Program-made: the position numbers and the translations under genes | The notes under the pieces: generated by a model | What the model was told of the DNA's origin: nothing | The model's input: only the letters and a program-made list of their open reading frames with translations | Databases searched by the model: none | Assembly: GCA_015680685.1 (NCBI GenBank) | Contig: MNCI01035299.1 | Location: forward strand, 198,044-262,043 | Length of the DNA stretch: 64,000 nucleotides | Source: Gnetum montanum | Taxonomy: Eukaryota > Streptophyta > Gnetopsida > Gnetales > Gnetaceae | Direction: 5' to 3' | In this document: piece after piece, positions 49,264 to 60,330 of the stretch | How positions within the stretch are numbered: the stretch's first letter is position 1 | How the letters are laid out: every line of letters begins with the position of its first letter

Positions 49264-52200
49264 ATGGGCAAGGGCAAGGAGGTAGAAGGCCAGGGGAGGA
49301 AGGGGCCTAACCTGATTTTCACGGAGGAGAGCGAGGCCATGTTGCAGTGTTTACCTAGGCCAAGGGTTCCATTGTGGCCTGGATCGACACACAGGTAGGC
49401 TCTAATCCTACCTCTGTTAATTGTTTTTCATCTGTACTTGTTATCTGGCATAGATAGTCTCGAAAACGTAGACAGTTTTGGTAGCATAGATGGTCTATAC
49501 GCTGAGCGTAGATTATTTTCACAGCGTTCAGCGTAGACGATTTTCAAAGCATAGAGGGTCTGTACGTTGAGCGTACATCCGCAACGTAGAGGGTCGCTAC
49601 AACGTTCAACGTAGATGGTTTTATCAATATATAGCGTAGACGGTTTTTGCAGCGTATACGCTGACGGTTTTCATAGCGTATAGCGTAGATGATTTTAATA
49701 GTATGTAGCATAGACTATTTTAACAGCGTATACACTGACTATTTTCACAGCATATACACTGAGCGTAAACGGTTTTTTCTTTTCAAACAGCATATACACC
49801 GAGTGTTAACAGTTTGTAATTTTTCAAAGTATTGGCCCACAACATGGAATTTCGTTTTTCTATTTAATTTTGGTATATAGCTTATTTATCATAGCATTCT
49901 GGTTGTTCGTAGGGATACTGAGCCCTTCCTCCTAGTGGTCGAGCTAGTTGGAGTACTGGCATGGTTCGGGCCCCTTGAGATGGATGAACCTACCCCTGAT
50001 CTAACCATTGACAACAATGGGGTATGGTTCAGGTAAGGGGCCTGTGAATTCCTTGTTTTCCTCCTAGATAGATTTAAGGTGGTGGTTTGGTCACACCTAA
50101 GCGAACAAGTGGTGCGAAGCATGCTTGAAGCCATTTTGCCAGGATCTTCGGATGGCGTCGCGGTTTTCATGGTGGATATTGACGAGGGACCGCTTGTGAT
50201 CAAGGATGGTCCCTTTGGCGGGCCTAGATCTACTCGCCCATTAGCATGCATGTGGGACCTATTGCTGCGAGGGCCTGACTATCTCAACAACACGTTGTTT
50301 CTGGCTATGCGTGCACACATGTTATTTCAGAACCCTCCTAGCACGGTGTATCGGGTAGAGAGGTAAGATCGTTTAGTTTGTCGTTTCTATTTTTTTGTCA
50401 TTTAGTGTTTACCCCTGTTGTGATGACTGTTCTTTTGCAGGCCCCAAGTTAACCAAGATGGGACATGCATCAATGATGCTGGGCTTGCCCTGGCTCATAC
50501 TGCTCTAGAGACCTTTATGGTAGGTCCCACCCTTTGCGGAGCTGTATTAGCCCAGACGAAGAGTGACATTGTCCATTTCCATAAATGTTTTTCTAGGGCG
50601 TTTGCACAGTGCACGACTCGTGGGTGGCTACATAGAGATTGGTCGCGCAATGGACCAATTTTTCCTCGTGACGCTGACTTGGGTTCTAGTGCCTCAAAGT
50701 CTACAACTGAAGGTCAGTGACGATATCTCCTAGATGCCTTAGTGTGTTCGTTCGACTGCTAGTGGTCATACTGATGTGATGGTTTCAAATTGTGTTTACA
50801 GTTGATGTCCCTCCCGATGGAGACCCTGTTACAATAGGACGAACTGAGAATACCCTGTCAATGAAGTTTGGGGAGATCAGCAAGGCACAAAAATGGTTGC
50901 GCACCAATGCTCTACCGTCTATTGTCCGTTGTTTATGTGATGCCGGCCTTATGGAGTTATTTACAACCCCGAGCCCTAATGTGTCCATAGCTGAAATGAT
51001 CAGGATTTTTGATTCATTCGACAAGTCTGTCTCCTACTATAGCACCCGTATTAAGGGAGTCAAAATAGTTTTCCATCTGTCAGCCGAGTTCTTTTCAGAC
51101 TTGTTTGGTGTACCGGCAGATGGCATAAATGTGGTTTTGGACAGGGCATAGAAAGAGCTTCATATGGTGCATGAGCTAGAAGACTGGTTGGGCGTTGTCA
51201 AGGGCTCCAAGGGATTCCCTATGTAGGGATGTCAAAGGTTGAGGAAGTTAATGAATTGTATCCCCTGTTTCAGGTGCAGGTATTTCCTAAATCCCTATCC
51301 CAGGTGAAGAGTCTTGGGGTGGAAGCTGTGCGCATCATGCAAACCATTTTAGAAACTGGGATGCATTATAATTAGGCTCAGTTTTTGTTGTCAGGCCTTC
51401 ATAAGGAGATAGTGCGATTGTGTTCAAACATTGAGGCGCAGTCCCATTTTACATTTGCATTCTTTTCTGGCTATCTTCATCGCTTGGTCGAGTTTCTAGT
51501 GGTTCGCGTGGACAATAGATATGTCCTACGGGATCGTACTCAGTTATCTCGTCTGTGGATTAACCATTTGTTCGAGACAGCTGAGTCCCAAGATGCACCT
51601 AAGGGGATTGATGAATTTGTGTTCATCACGACAAGAGGGTCATCTGGTACTTCAATCCACACACGTGATAGTGTGGGGTTGGAACCAGATGATGTGCCCT
51701 ATACTGCAAAGAGAGCTGAACGTGTCATCAAGGAGACCATCAAAAAAGCCAAGTCGAAGCTCTCGAAGCATGAATGCTCAACAGAGGTGGCCTCAAACGT
51801 GGAAGAGACAAAGGTGAAGCGAATACAGTTCAAAATGCCTATTCGAGGTAAGTAAGCTTGGCGTACTTATTGCATTATCCTTTTCATCTTATTCATAATT
51901 TTCATTTTGACTGCTTACATGCAACTAATGCCTTTAGAATTGACTCGAGAAGTGAGGAGACAGGAGTTAGAGACCATTATTGAGGAGGAGGAAGCTACAA
52001 CGGACTTAATAATTGAGGAGGAAGAGGTGGACAAAGATTAGGGGGAAAGGACGGAGGAGCTAGTGGAAGACACCATGGAGATCGAACTGGTCGATGACTA
52101 GGGTGGTGTTGATGAAATGTTCAGTAGCTTCCTTAAAGGAGGATTGGACCTCGGTGACCCTCCAAACCCGGAAGGGGACAGAGAACACAGTATACTTCCT

Positions 52201-53526
52201 TTTGTTTTATTGTGTTGCTTTGTGAATCATTGTTTCTATGGTTTTTTACTTTAATGTTTTTATCCCTTCCAGACGAAGGTAGGACGATGTAGCTAGAAGT
52301 GCCTAAGAAAGTGGCTCCCCCTGACATGTCCCCTGAGACTAGTCCACCTCGTACTCGTAGACCATTTTCCTAGACTAAGATGCCAAGTAAAATGGATTTT
52401 GTGACCAGTATCGTCGACGAGGTGGTCAACCGTATTCAGGAAGCCCACCCTGAGATAGGTACAAATGTTTCAATACTTTTGCAGCATTAGAGTTTCACAC
52501 CCCTTTTTGTTGTCTAATGTTTAATGCTTGTTCTTTTTGTGTCCGTAGGTGTCAAACTGAAGTGGGATCCATCTGAGACCGTTAGTATTGAAAGTTTGCC
52601 TACATTACCACCAGAAGTTGAACAGATACCAAGGCTGGTCTATGACGAGGTGGCGGAAGGTCTTGTAGATAATGCCAAATTTCTTTGGACCTGTAGGCAT
52701 TCCATCGAACAGTTATGGTTGCAAATCTAAGCAAAGGAAAAAGAAGTTGTTGAGTTGTCAGTTGAACGTGATGATCTCAAGGCTCGGTATGAGTTTGCCT
52801 CAGCCAGGCTAACAGGTGATCGTTCTTGGCGAACCTCTGAAATCACTTATACTAAATATTGGAACCTGCTCAATCGCCATGCAGCACTAACTTGGAGACT
52901 AGCATAGTGTAAGGCCCAGGTGGATCTACTGAACCTTAAGTGCCAGGATTGGAAGGCCTTTGCTTCCAAGGTGCATAAGTCAGGTCAAGATGAGAAGAAC
53001 CACAAGCACCATTACAAGAAATTGTTGAAGTATCCATAAGAAAACGTCAACTTGAAATTTTTGTAGAGGGCTTGGGCCTACGTTCTGCCTTTGATACCTT
53101 TGCCAAGAATACAACTGTTGAGATGGAATCATCTACAAGGGTAATTACAACTGCTTCTGGGGAGGTTTCTGTGGGTGAATTCCCTTTGAAACGTCCTACA
53201 TGGTCGGCAGTTGACAAGGAGAAGGCCTTGGCAAACATCGATCTAGGTCTCAATGATACTGACTGGGCTAGCGTCTCAGAAGAGGAAATTCCCCGTCGAC
53301 TGGAATTCGGTTTAGGGGGATCTCCTACGGTGAGAATTTTGTTGTTATGAAATTTGTTCATTACGTAAATGTTTGGGAGTTTTCTCCTTTTTTTTGTGTT
53401 GATTGTTTCTTTTGCATTTTATAGGGTGGAGGCGATGATGATGTTCAAGAAGCTAGCCCCAGTGGAGTAGGGAGCCATGATACTGACGGGTCTAAAGGGG
53501 ACGACCCTCCCATCCCTGATGTTTGA
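49264..53526 (+). pseudogene. Antisense multi-exon gene inside T, between protease and RT
   Basis: Inferred exons: 49264-49394, 49913-50362, 50441-50712, 50802-51847, 51938-52189, 52273-52458, 52549-53329, 53425-53526 (TGA). All introns are GT-AG, and the phases agree across each junction. The start is MGKGKEVEGQGRKG with G at -3 and +4. Middle: a MKFGEISKAQKWLR to RIFDSFDKSVSYYSTRIKG stretch (50860-51065), then FAFFSGYLHRLVEFLVVRVD (51450-51510), then an acidic Glu-rich part (51940-52100), then a long Lys/Glu/Leu-rich coiled-coil-like part (52700-53030). In-frame stops are TAG at 51149, 51373, 52039, 52099, 52290, 52371 and 52905, and TAA at 50034, 52728 and 53036. Frameshifts lie near 51215 and 53050. 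The product would be about 1,070 residues. The plan recalls plant transposon-associated proteins (PF20167-like), but the family is not certain. Confidence 0.65.
49395..49912 (+). other. Intron 1 of the antisense gene
   Basis: 518 bases, donor ACAG|GTAGGC, acceptor TGTTCGTAG|G. It is filled with diverged repeats of GCGTAGACGGTTTTC and AGCGTATAC type, the same words as in the T LTR and leader. The other introns are only 78-95 bases. Confidence 0.55.
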
Positions 53527-54082
53527 TTTTTTGCTTTGAAATTATTCTGGCTCATATTTTTATGTGAACTATAAATGAAATACTTTGAGTTGTGGTGAAT
53601 AGGTGAATAGAATCAGTTAACTATTGTACTTTTCTAACTGTATATCACTACATGGATATATTTTTTTTTGCATATATTTTTTTGTTGTGGTTTGAATTTA
53701 AATGTAAACACGACACAGCAATGTAAAATGTTTTGGTTTGTTTTTGTAGTTTAAGTGTAGTGCACGAATGTAATTATAAGTAGGAATGTAATTATAAGTG
53801 AAGGATAATTGAGAAAATTATTATTGACAACACAACAATGCAAGCGTAAATTCGAACAATGAACTGGAATTTGGGAGAAAAATAAAATGTAGGTAGATGA
53901 TCTAGTTTAAGGCCATTTCAGGCCACGTGCACTAGTTTAAGGCCATTTTGGGCCATGCATAAATAAGGGAAGTTTCAAGTGACAAGGGTTGATTTCTTGG
54001 TAGATTGACCATTTCTGATCATGGCTAGTTTTGTGTCGTTGCAGACATGATAGTTTAACGTCATTCCGGACTTGAATGTCGT
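53527..54082 (+). other. Region downstream of the antisense gene
   Basis: AT-rich sequence with an AATAAA at 53881-53886 that could be a polyadenylation signal on the plus strand. It also has two AGTTTAAGGCCATTT copies (53906-53970) and a related AGTTTAACGTCATTCCGG at about 54052. No other ORF. Confidence 0.4.
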
Positions 54083-55039
54083 TTATTGGTTTAGTAATTT
54101 TTTGATTTTTCTCATTTTAACGTTAGGAGTTGCGTTAACGGGTATGATTCTATATTCAGCGTCTCCTTCGATGATCACGTTGAATAGTAATTCAGCCCAA
54201 GGGACGTTAGGTGGAATAGTTCCCGCGTTGGTGCTTTTCGACACTTCTTCATGTATCATGGTTTCCGTGTTAGTTGTAGTTTCTGAGTGAGGCTGTGTAT
54301 GTACAATTTCAGGCCCAGGTATTTCTGTTTTTGATAAATTTTCCTTTGTGTCTAACAGATTATCGCCTACCAGTTGTTGTTCATTTGTATCATCTTGTTT
54401 AGGCTCTTCGAGCTTAACCTCTGAGCCTTGATCTGTGTCTATATACGATGAGATGGTACATGTAACAGCCTCCCTGTGTATAATGATTTCACCGCCTTCG
54501 TAAGGTAGGTGAATCTCTTGGTGTATGGGGGAAGAGACTACTTTCAGTTGGGCTAACCAAGACCTTCCCAATATTAGGTTGAACCCTGGCATTTCATTAA
54601 TTACCACAAAGTCGGTGGATGTGGGGAATTGATCCCCTGCTATAAAGTCTGAAGTCACGGTGCCTTTGACTATCATGGAGGATTCGTTGAATGATTTCAA
54701 ACACGTGGTGGCGATTGGTTTAATTAGCTCCGTAAGCCCCAATTGTTCGACGATGGGATAGGGTACTACATTTGTAGCGGCTCCATCATCTACATGGACC
54801 CTATGTATCTTAAATTGATTTATTCGTATTGTTATGAACATAGGCGTGGTTGTTACCTCTCCCATTTTCTCATCCACTTTGATGTTGTCATTGTGGAAAC
54901 TTAGTGGCTTAGGAGTTGACCCTTGAGGCGAGTACATTACCACATGAATTGAAGGTGCATTTGGAGGCAAGTCTTTGCTTACTGGGATGGATGTCAACAT
55001 GTGCACTAGAGCTTCGTGATGGGTTTGAGATGTTAACAC
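54083..55039 (-). pseudogene. T aspartic protease
   Basis: An open stretch of 318 residues. VHVDDGAATNVVPYPIVEQL holds the catalytic triplet as Asp-Gly-Ala at 54779-54787 (an extra Asp replaces the more usual preceding residue), and GFNLILGRSWL is the second typical protease segment. The frame is shifted relative to gag between 55039 and 55090, so a small indel separates them. An acidic tail ends at 54083, and the antisense gene and repeats follow before RT resumes at 48491. In Tat/Ogre elements an intron can sit at this boundary. Confidence 0.8.
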
Positions 55040-55089
55040 TAGGTCGTATAAGCTCAGTGAAGTATTTCTTGTTTAAGCGCCTGCGTAAC

Positions 55090-58000
55090 CTATGTTAGAG
55101 CTATTGCTAGATCTCTACTGTTGGGTGTATGTTTGTCGGCAGTGATTTGGTCCATTGGGCCCAACATTTTTATTTCATGCATAGTTGGTTTTTCATTTTT
55201 ACCCAAAATCGTTGATTTGGGCATATCATGTTTTCCAGATGATTCACCCTCATAGCCTGTGTTTGGTTTATTGTTAGGTGGTGTCATGGGTAATGCATTT
55301 AGTGGGGTAGGTTTGGGAAATCCTAAGGCTAGTCGTTGGCGCTCCTTCTCCAAGCGTTCGCGTGTAAGCTTGTCTGCTAGGCGTTCTCGTGTGTGGCGTG
55401 GGGGTGCAGTTGGTTTGGGGACCTTAGGTTGCTTTGGAACTTATACCACGTATGGAGTAGGGCAAGGTTGCAGTTGGATGGTTACATGCAGTTGAGTGCC
55501 AAACTACTTGATGACATAGAGACTCGATTTATTTTGTGTTTGCGAAGTGGACTGGTGGTCACCAGGACATTTAGGTGTCCTAACGACGTATGGAGTTGGC
55601 CTAGCTGGAGGTTGTACCTCCGCTGTTGCGACCGCAGGTGGTACTCGGACTACGTAGGGGGCAGGCTGAACAGGAGGTGTTTGTGGGTTTGTGGTAGTAG
55701 TAGCGGGAGATACGCGTACCATGTATGGTTTTTTGTGTGTTGGTGTGATGGAAGTTGCTACGGCGGGGGGAATTCAGACGACATAAGGTTTCTATGGGGA
55801 GTATGATGTTTAGGGCACAGATGCTTGTACAGTGGGAGAAATGTGCACTACAAATGGTTTCTTAGGTGCCTGTTGTTCATGATCAGAGTGTACGGTGTTA
55901 ATGATAGGTATTTCTAGTTCGTTATCGAGGTAGATGGTATTAATTACATACGGTGCTTCTTTAGTATTTAGAGGGTCTTTATAAACGCCCATGGCCTGGT
56001 TCTGTGGTTAGACTACGTTGGCTTCATCAAAAGTGATTTGACCTCCGTCGATCATCCGTTGGATGTCTTGTTTTAGGGTGAAACAATAATCAGTTCCATG
56101 CCCATTACGTTGATGATAATTGCAAAAATGGTCCATTCTAAAGCCTTTTGGTACTGGAGGCACATCTGGCGTTGCTAGGCTTAGGTTATGAACCAACTGA
56201 TAGAATTGATCATGCCTTTGGATCACTGCAGGAGACAAATGTTTATGTTTCATCAGTCCTGCTTTCAAGAGTTGGTCGAATAGTTGCGATGGCTTCATAG
56301 GCAGTGGCGTGTATTGAGAGGGGTCCTTCCTTTCGAAGTTTCTCATACGATTTGATGTTGGGTTTTGTGATGTGGATGATTTTGGTGTCATCACAGGAGC
56401 GAGTTTAGCGTAATTGGAAAGGGCAGCAGGCTATTTGCTTTGTTGTCCCACATTCGCTTGTTGTGTTTCTGCTACTGCCACTATAGTTGTTTTAACTTTT
56501 TCTTTATCTTTCTTACTATGTTGATTCTTAAAGGCTGAATATGCAGGATCATGGCTATTTTGTGCTGCCTCCTCTATGTTCTTGATCTATACAAACGCTT
56601 GACTCAGAGTGCGTGCATTGAGATAATATAGTTTGGATTTGACAAAATCGTTGACAGCCCCTTTTAAAATGGTGAGGAGATACGTCTCTGGGATCGACTC
56701 ATGGAGTTCATTGAGAGCAGCACTCCACCGTTGGATGAATTTTTGGACAGGTTTAAGAGGTGCCTGCCTGACCTGTATAAGGCTGTCCAGTGTTGCCTTA
56801 GGCTTCAAGTTGTACTTGAACCTGGTGACAAATTGGTGTAATAAGTCTTCCAAAGAAGATATTGAGTTTCATGATAAGGCCCGATACCAATCAAGTGCTC
56901 TCCTTGCGAGGAACATGGGGAACACTCGCAGAATGGCATATGGCCATCCTTGAAGTAGCACGCACTCTAGCCTGAACGTTATGAGGTGAGCGTTGGGGTC
57001 TGTCTCCCCATTGTATTTAGTCAGCGTAAGTAAGGATACACCCTTGGGTAGTGTTAGAGGCAGAACAGAAGAACTGATAGGGTCATCGTGATAGAAGTCC
57101 ACTACCTTCAGCTCTCCATCGAGGGCTATTTTGAGGTGTTTGACCTCATCAGTTAGCTCCTGCATTAGCTTTTTAGTGTCAGCCCAGTCTTGGGCACTAG
57201 GTGAGATAGCATGTTGGGGATGTGGTACAGTATATATGTTAGATTGTTGGATAGTGGACTGGAAAGCAAAGAGTTGTGTAGTTGGAGGCTGCATTTGCGG
57301 AATATTTGTGGTGGGTGATACTAGGGGTGGCACATTATAGGCAAGGAGTTTTTGTTGTTGTGGTTGTCCTTGAGGGATGTTAACTAGTAGAATTATGTGA
57401 GGCGGTATGTTATAGTGAGGGAATTGATGCGGTTGAGCACCAATCGCTGCCCATTGGCTAGTCACACTTTGCATAGGGGCACTCTGAACTAGTTGAGTTA
57501 TAGCAGTGAAAGGGGCTCCTTGGGTTTGGATCCGGGGAATATAGTGAGCGGAGGTAGAAGCTGGTATCACATGCAGCATCCCGATCACTCAGGGTGGGAA
57601 GGTTGCTCCTACATTATTTTGAGGAGGTTGTATTTGCGAGAATGGGGCTACTGTTGCAACAGGGGAAATAGCAAGGGGAAGTGTGTTGAGTTGCAGATCG
57701 ATTACAAGAGGAATATGAACAAGTGTGGATGATTCTTGTTGAGGTATTTGTGCTTGGGTGAATTTAAATGGTTGAAGGGACGTAATTTTCCCCGTGGTTG
57801 GATGAAACAACGAGTTTGCATAGGTTTGTGGACTAAGAGTATGGTACGAATCTTCATGCTCGGATTGGGCTGCAAAATCATCCTCCTCTTCTAATTGAGG
57901 ATTTACCACAGGCTGATCTAAAAGCTGACTCCTTTGTAGGAGGAGTTGTGAGATGAGCTCAGAGTAATGCTCTGGGAGCGAGATGATGTCATACGGGAAA

Positions 58001-58269
58001 GGAATGAACTCATGTCCTCCCCTATGGAAAATTTTGTATTGCCTCTTAACCTCCATTTCGGTTGGGTCTACAGCAAGGCCAGCTTGTATTTTTACACATA
58101 TGAAGTTGTATTGCTCCTGAGTTATGATGTTAAATGATGGATTCCTCCCTTGCAACCTAAGAGACCGGTGAGGCCCCACAGTGGGTTGTACCATGGGTTG
58201 TTGGACGGCCATGGTGCCTACGATGTCCGTAACTGACTTGGTTCCAGCGTTGGAGTTCGTAGTGTTCAT
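55090..58269 (-). pseudogene. T gag
   Basis: ATG at 58269 (MNTTNSNAGTKSV), then one frame down to 55090 with a few stops. A TGA just above 57588, between FPP and VIGMLHVI, splits the N-terminal part. The central gag domain covers 56590-57100 (ALDWYRAL, LLHQFVTRFKYNL, VQKFIQRWSAALNEL). The finger-like CNYHQRNGHGTDYCFTLKQD lies near 56050-56110, the CxxH..GH..xxC type of Tat gags. The C-terminal part is Pro/Thr-rich with repeated APYVVR and PPAV words (55504-55800). Up to about 1,060 codons if read through. Confidence 0.8.
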
Positions 58270-58281
58270 GATGAACAATTA

Positions 58282-58815
58282 TGAATACGACACAGTGAAG
58301 GGATATGAAACTAGTATACTTAGTATGGCGTAAACCTACGTTCGCTGGGTACAGCGTATAGACTGAAACTTAGCGTATAGGCTTTAACGACCAGTGTATA
58401 GTGACAGCATAAAGGTATACGTTAAAACGTGTAGGTAGGGCAACATACAGTGTATACTGAACAGCGTAGACAGAGTCAGCGTACAACGTAGACAAAGTCT
58501 ACAGTGTACAGTGTACAGCGTATACTGGATAGCGTAGTCAGAGTCGGCGTACAGCGTAGAACGTATAGCGTATACTGGACAGCGTAGTCAGAGTCTACAG
58601 TGTAGAGTGTATAGCGTAAACTCAGCAATGTAGACAGAGTCTACAGCGTAAACTTAGTAGCGTAGATAGAGTCTACAACATAGAGCATACAGCGTAAACT
58701 CAGCAGCGTAGACAGAGTCTATAGTGCACAACGTACAACGTAAACTCAGCAACATAGACAAAGTCTACAGCGTACGGCGTACGGCGTAAACTCAGCAGCG
58801 TAGATGCTAGGAATT
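58282..58815. repeat. T leader: AGCGTA-rich array with repeated small hairpins
   Basis: Between PBS and gag. It has repeated words AGCGTAAACTCAGC and AGCGTAGACAGAGTCTAC, the latter forming a GTAGAC-AGA-GTCTAC stem-loop. Six to eight related copies lie in 58460-58780. Repeat length is about 45-50 bases, and irregular. Confidence 0.8.
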
Positions 58816-58897
58816 TCAGGATTGGGTTTAGTGTCAAAGCAGTGTGAGTCTGAGAAGATCTGGGTATGAGAGCATAGTAAGTTTTAAGCAGTTTCGG

Positions 58898-58915
58898 GCC
58901 CTCCTTCTAGCGCCA
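58898..58915 (-). other. PBS-like site of T
   Basis: The minus strand reads TGGCGCTAGAAGGAGGGC, starting five bases inside the 5' LTR. The TGG start and position suit a PBS, but it is not the tRNA-Asp type of Y, and I could not assign the tRNA. Confidence 0.6.
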
Positions 58916-58920
58916 TTTTC

Positions 58921-60330
58921 TGTACCGTCCGAAATCATTGGTCTCCGGCTAGAACGAAACAGAAACCTGGAGATCTCTGGACGCGCACAGAAGACCCTAC
59001 CTTCGCTTGAGGGCAAGCTGGAATTAACGAAGGTAGAGTACCTTGAGTGGTCCGCACGCAGATCAGGCAAGGATTTCCCCAAACGTACACCGATATACTG
59101 TACGCTAGGTTATACGTAAATGGCGTCACGAATGTAAAACAAAGCGTAAATGTATAGGAGAGTAAGCAGCGTAAACGTGCAGGAGTGTAAACAGCATAAA
59201 TGTGCAGGAGCATAAATAGCGTAAACGTGCAGGAGCATAAACAGTGAACATGCAATAATGAATGAAAAACTATAATAGATTTTAGCAAAGAAATGTATCA
59301 ATATTATTGCGAAATGAAAGGTACAATACACCGATCTAACGCAGTTGTGACTCTAACACAAGGCAGACGAATAGCCCCGGTGATTGCAGGGATGACTATG
59401 TGTTGGGTTCAACTACAAGCACAGCGTAAAAGTTGTATGCTCAATGTGCAGGGTCGAGATTCTAGCGTACAGGGTTTCTGCTCTGGTTTCTCAACGTCTT
59501 TGTTTCTCTATTTTTTTTTGTTTTTGCTCAAAATTGCCAACCCCGGTCTAATGAAAAATTGGGATTTTTATACAAGTTTAGATGTGGGACTCAGGTTTTG
59601 AGAGGGGATGATTGGCTGTGGACTACTGGACTCTCAGGTTGAGTGACATGTGGCGCTTGATCGGGTGCAAAAGAATGAAATTTTACAAGTACACAGCATG
59701 CTGTACGCCGGCGAATACCGCTGCACACATGCATATACACGCTGTACGCCAGCATATATACACTGGGCGTATGACCTTAGACTTGATGCTGGGCATATAC
59801 GCTGGGCGTACACACTGGGCGTATATGCTGTGGATATCTGCTAGGCGTATACACTGGGCGTACACGCTGTGGATGCATGATGTACATGCTCAGCGTATGG
59901 ACCCCAGTATGCATGATGTCAACACCTGATGATTGCTCTATTCGTGTGAGTTGATGCCTTGTACCAAATCTTGCTTTGAAGTGCTGTTTCCATGCCATCT
60001 TCAAGGATTGCATGCCGGGCGTATACGTCAGTCATACATGCTGAGCATACATATAAGGCATGTACGCTGGGCGTATACGCTGGGAATGCAAACTTGGGTG
60101 TATACGCTGAGAGTGTATAATTAGTGTGGACTAAGTGTCTTGAGCTTCGAAGTTGCCACGTTTGACAACAGACGTCGTCGTGGTTGTCGGCAGGCCCCAG
60201 GGAACCATTGAGCCCGACTCTACTTGAAGCTGTCTATGGGGCCCCCAAGCTTTAGTCATGCTGGGGAACGTCATGACTTAGCTCGATTCTTGTTGGAGAA
60301 GTACTAAGCTCAGAATTTTGTGGTGTTTCA
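58921..60330 (-). repeat. 5' LTR of T
   Basis: 1,410 bp, TGTACCGTCC...TGGTGTTTCA on the plus strand. It contains the palindromic GCGTATACGC at 60071-60080 and related words at 59680-60120, which would be U3 in the minus orientation. It also has a minus-strand TATA motif. Confidence 0.92.
59565..59572 (-). promoter_or_regulatory. TATA motif of the T LTR promoter
   Basis: The minus strand reads TATAAAAA, conserved in the other LTR at 42573-42580. It lies on the U3 side and separates the repeated GCGTATAC cluster (upstream) from the R/U5 part, so transcription would start about 25-35 bases lower in coordinates. Confidence 0.5.

Larger units (their letters stand above)
41953..60330 (-). mobile_element. 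Element T: Tat-lineage Ty3/gypsy element with an antisense gene
   Basis: This 18,378-bp insertion has 1.40-1.41-kb LTRs with TG...CA ends and identical 5-bp target duplications, GAAAT (41948-41952 and 60331-60335). The minus-strand order is 5' LTR, PBS-like site, repeat-filled leader, gag, protease, RT-RNase H, archaeal-type RNase H, integrase, tandem repeats, polypurine tract, 3' LTR. The second RNase H places it in the Tat lineage. It is larger than usual because a plus-strand multi-exon gene and repeats lie between protease and RT. LTR divergence is about 9-10% by eye over 600 bases, mainly transitions. Confidence 0.9.

Noticed and set aside
50033-50067. A 35-base GT...AG interval in the antisense gene as an intron
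   Set aside because: It is too short for a plant intron. Reading straight through keeps the frame with a single TAA at 50034, so it is better taken as exon with a stop.
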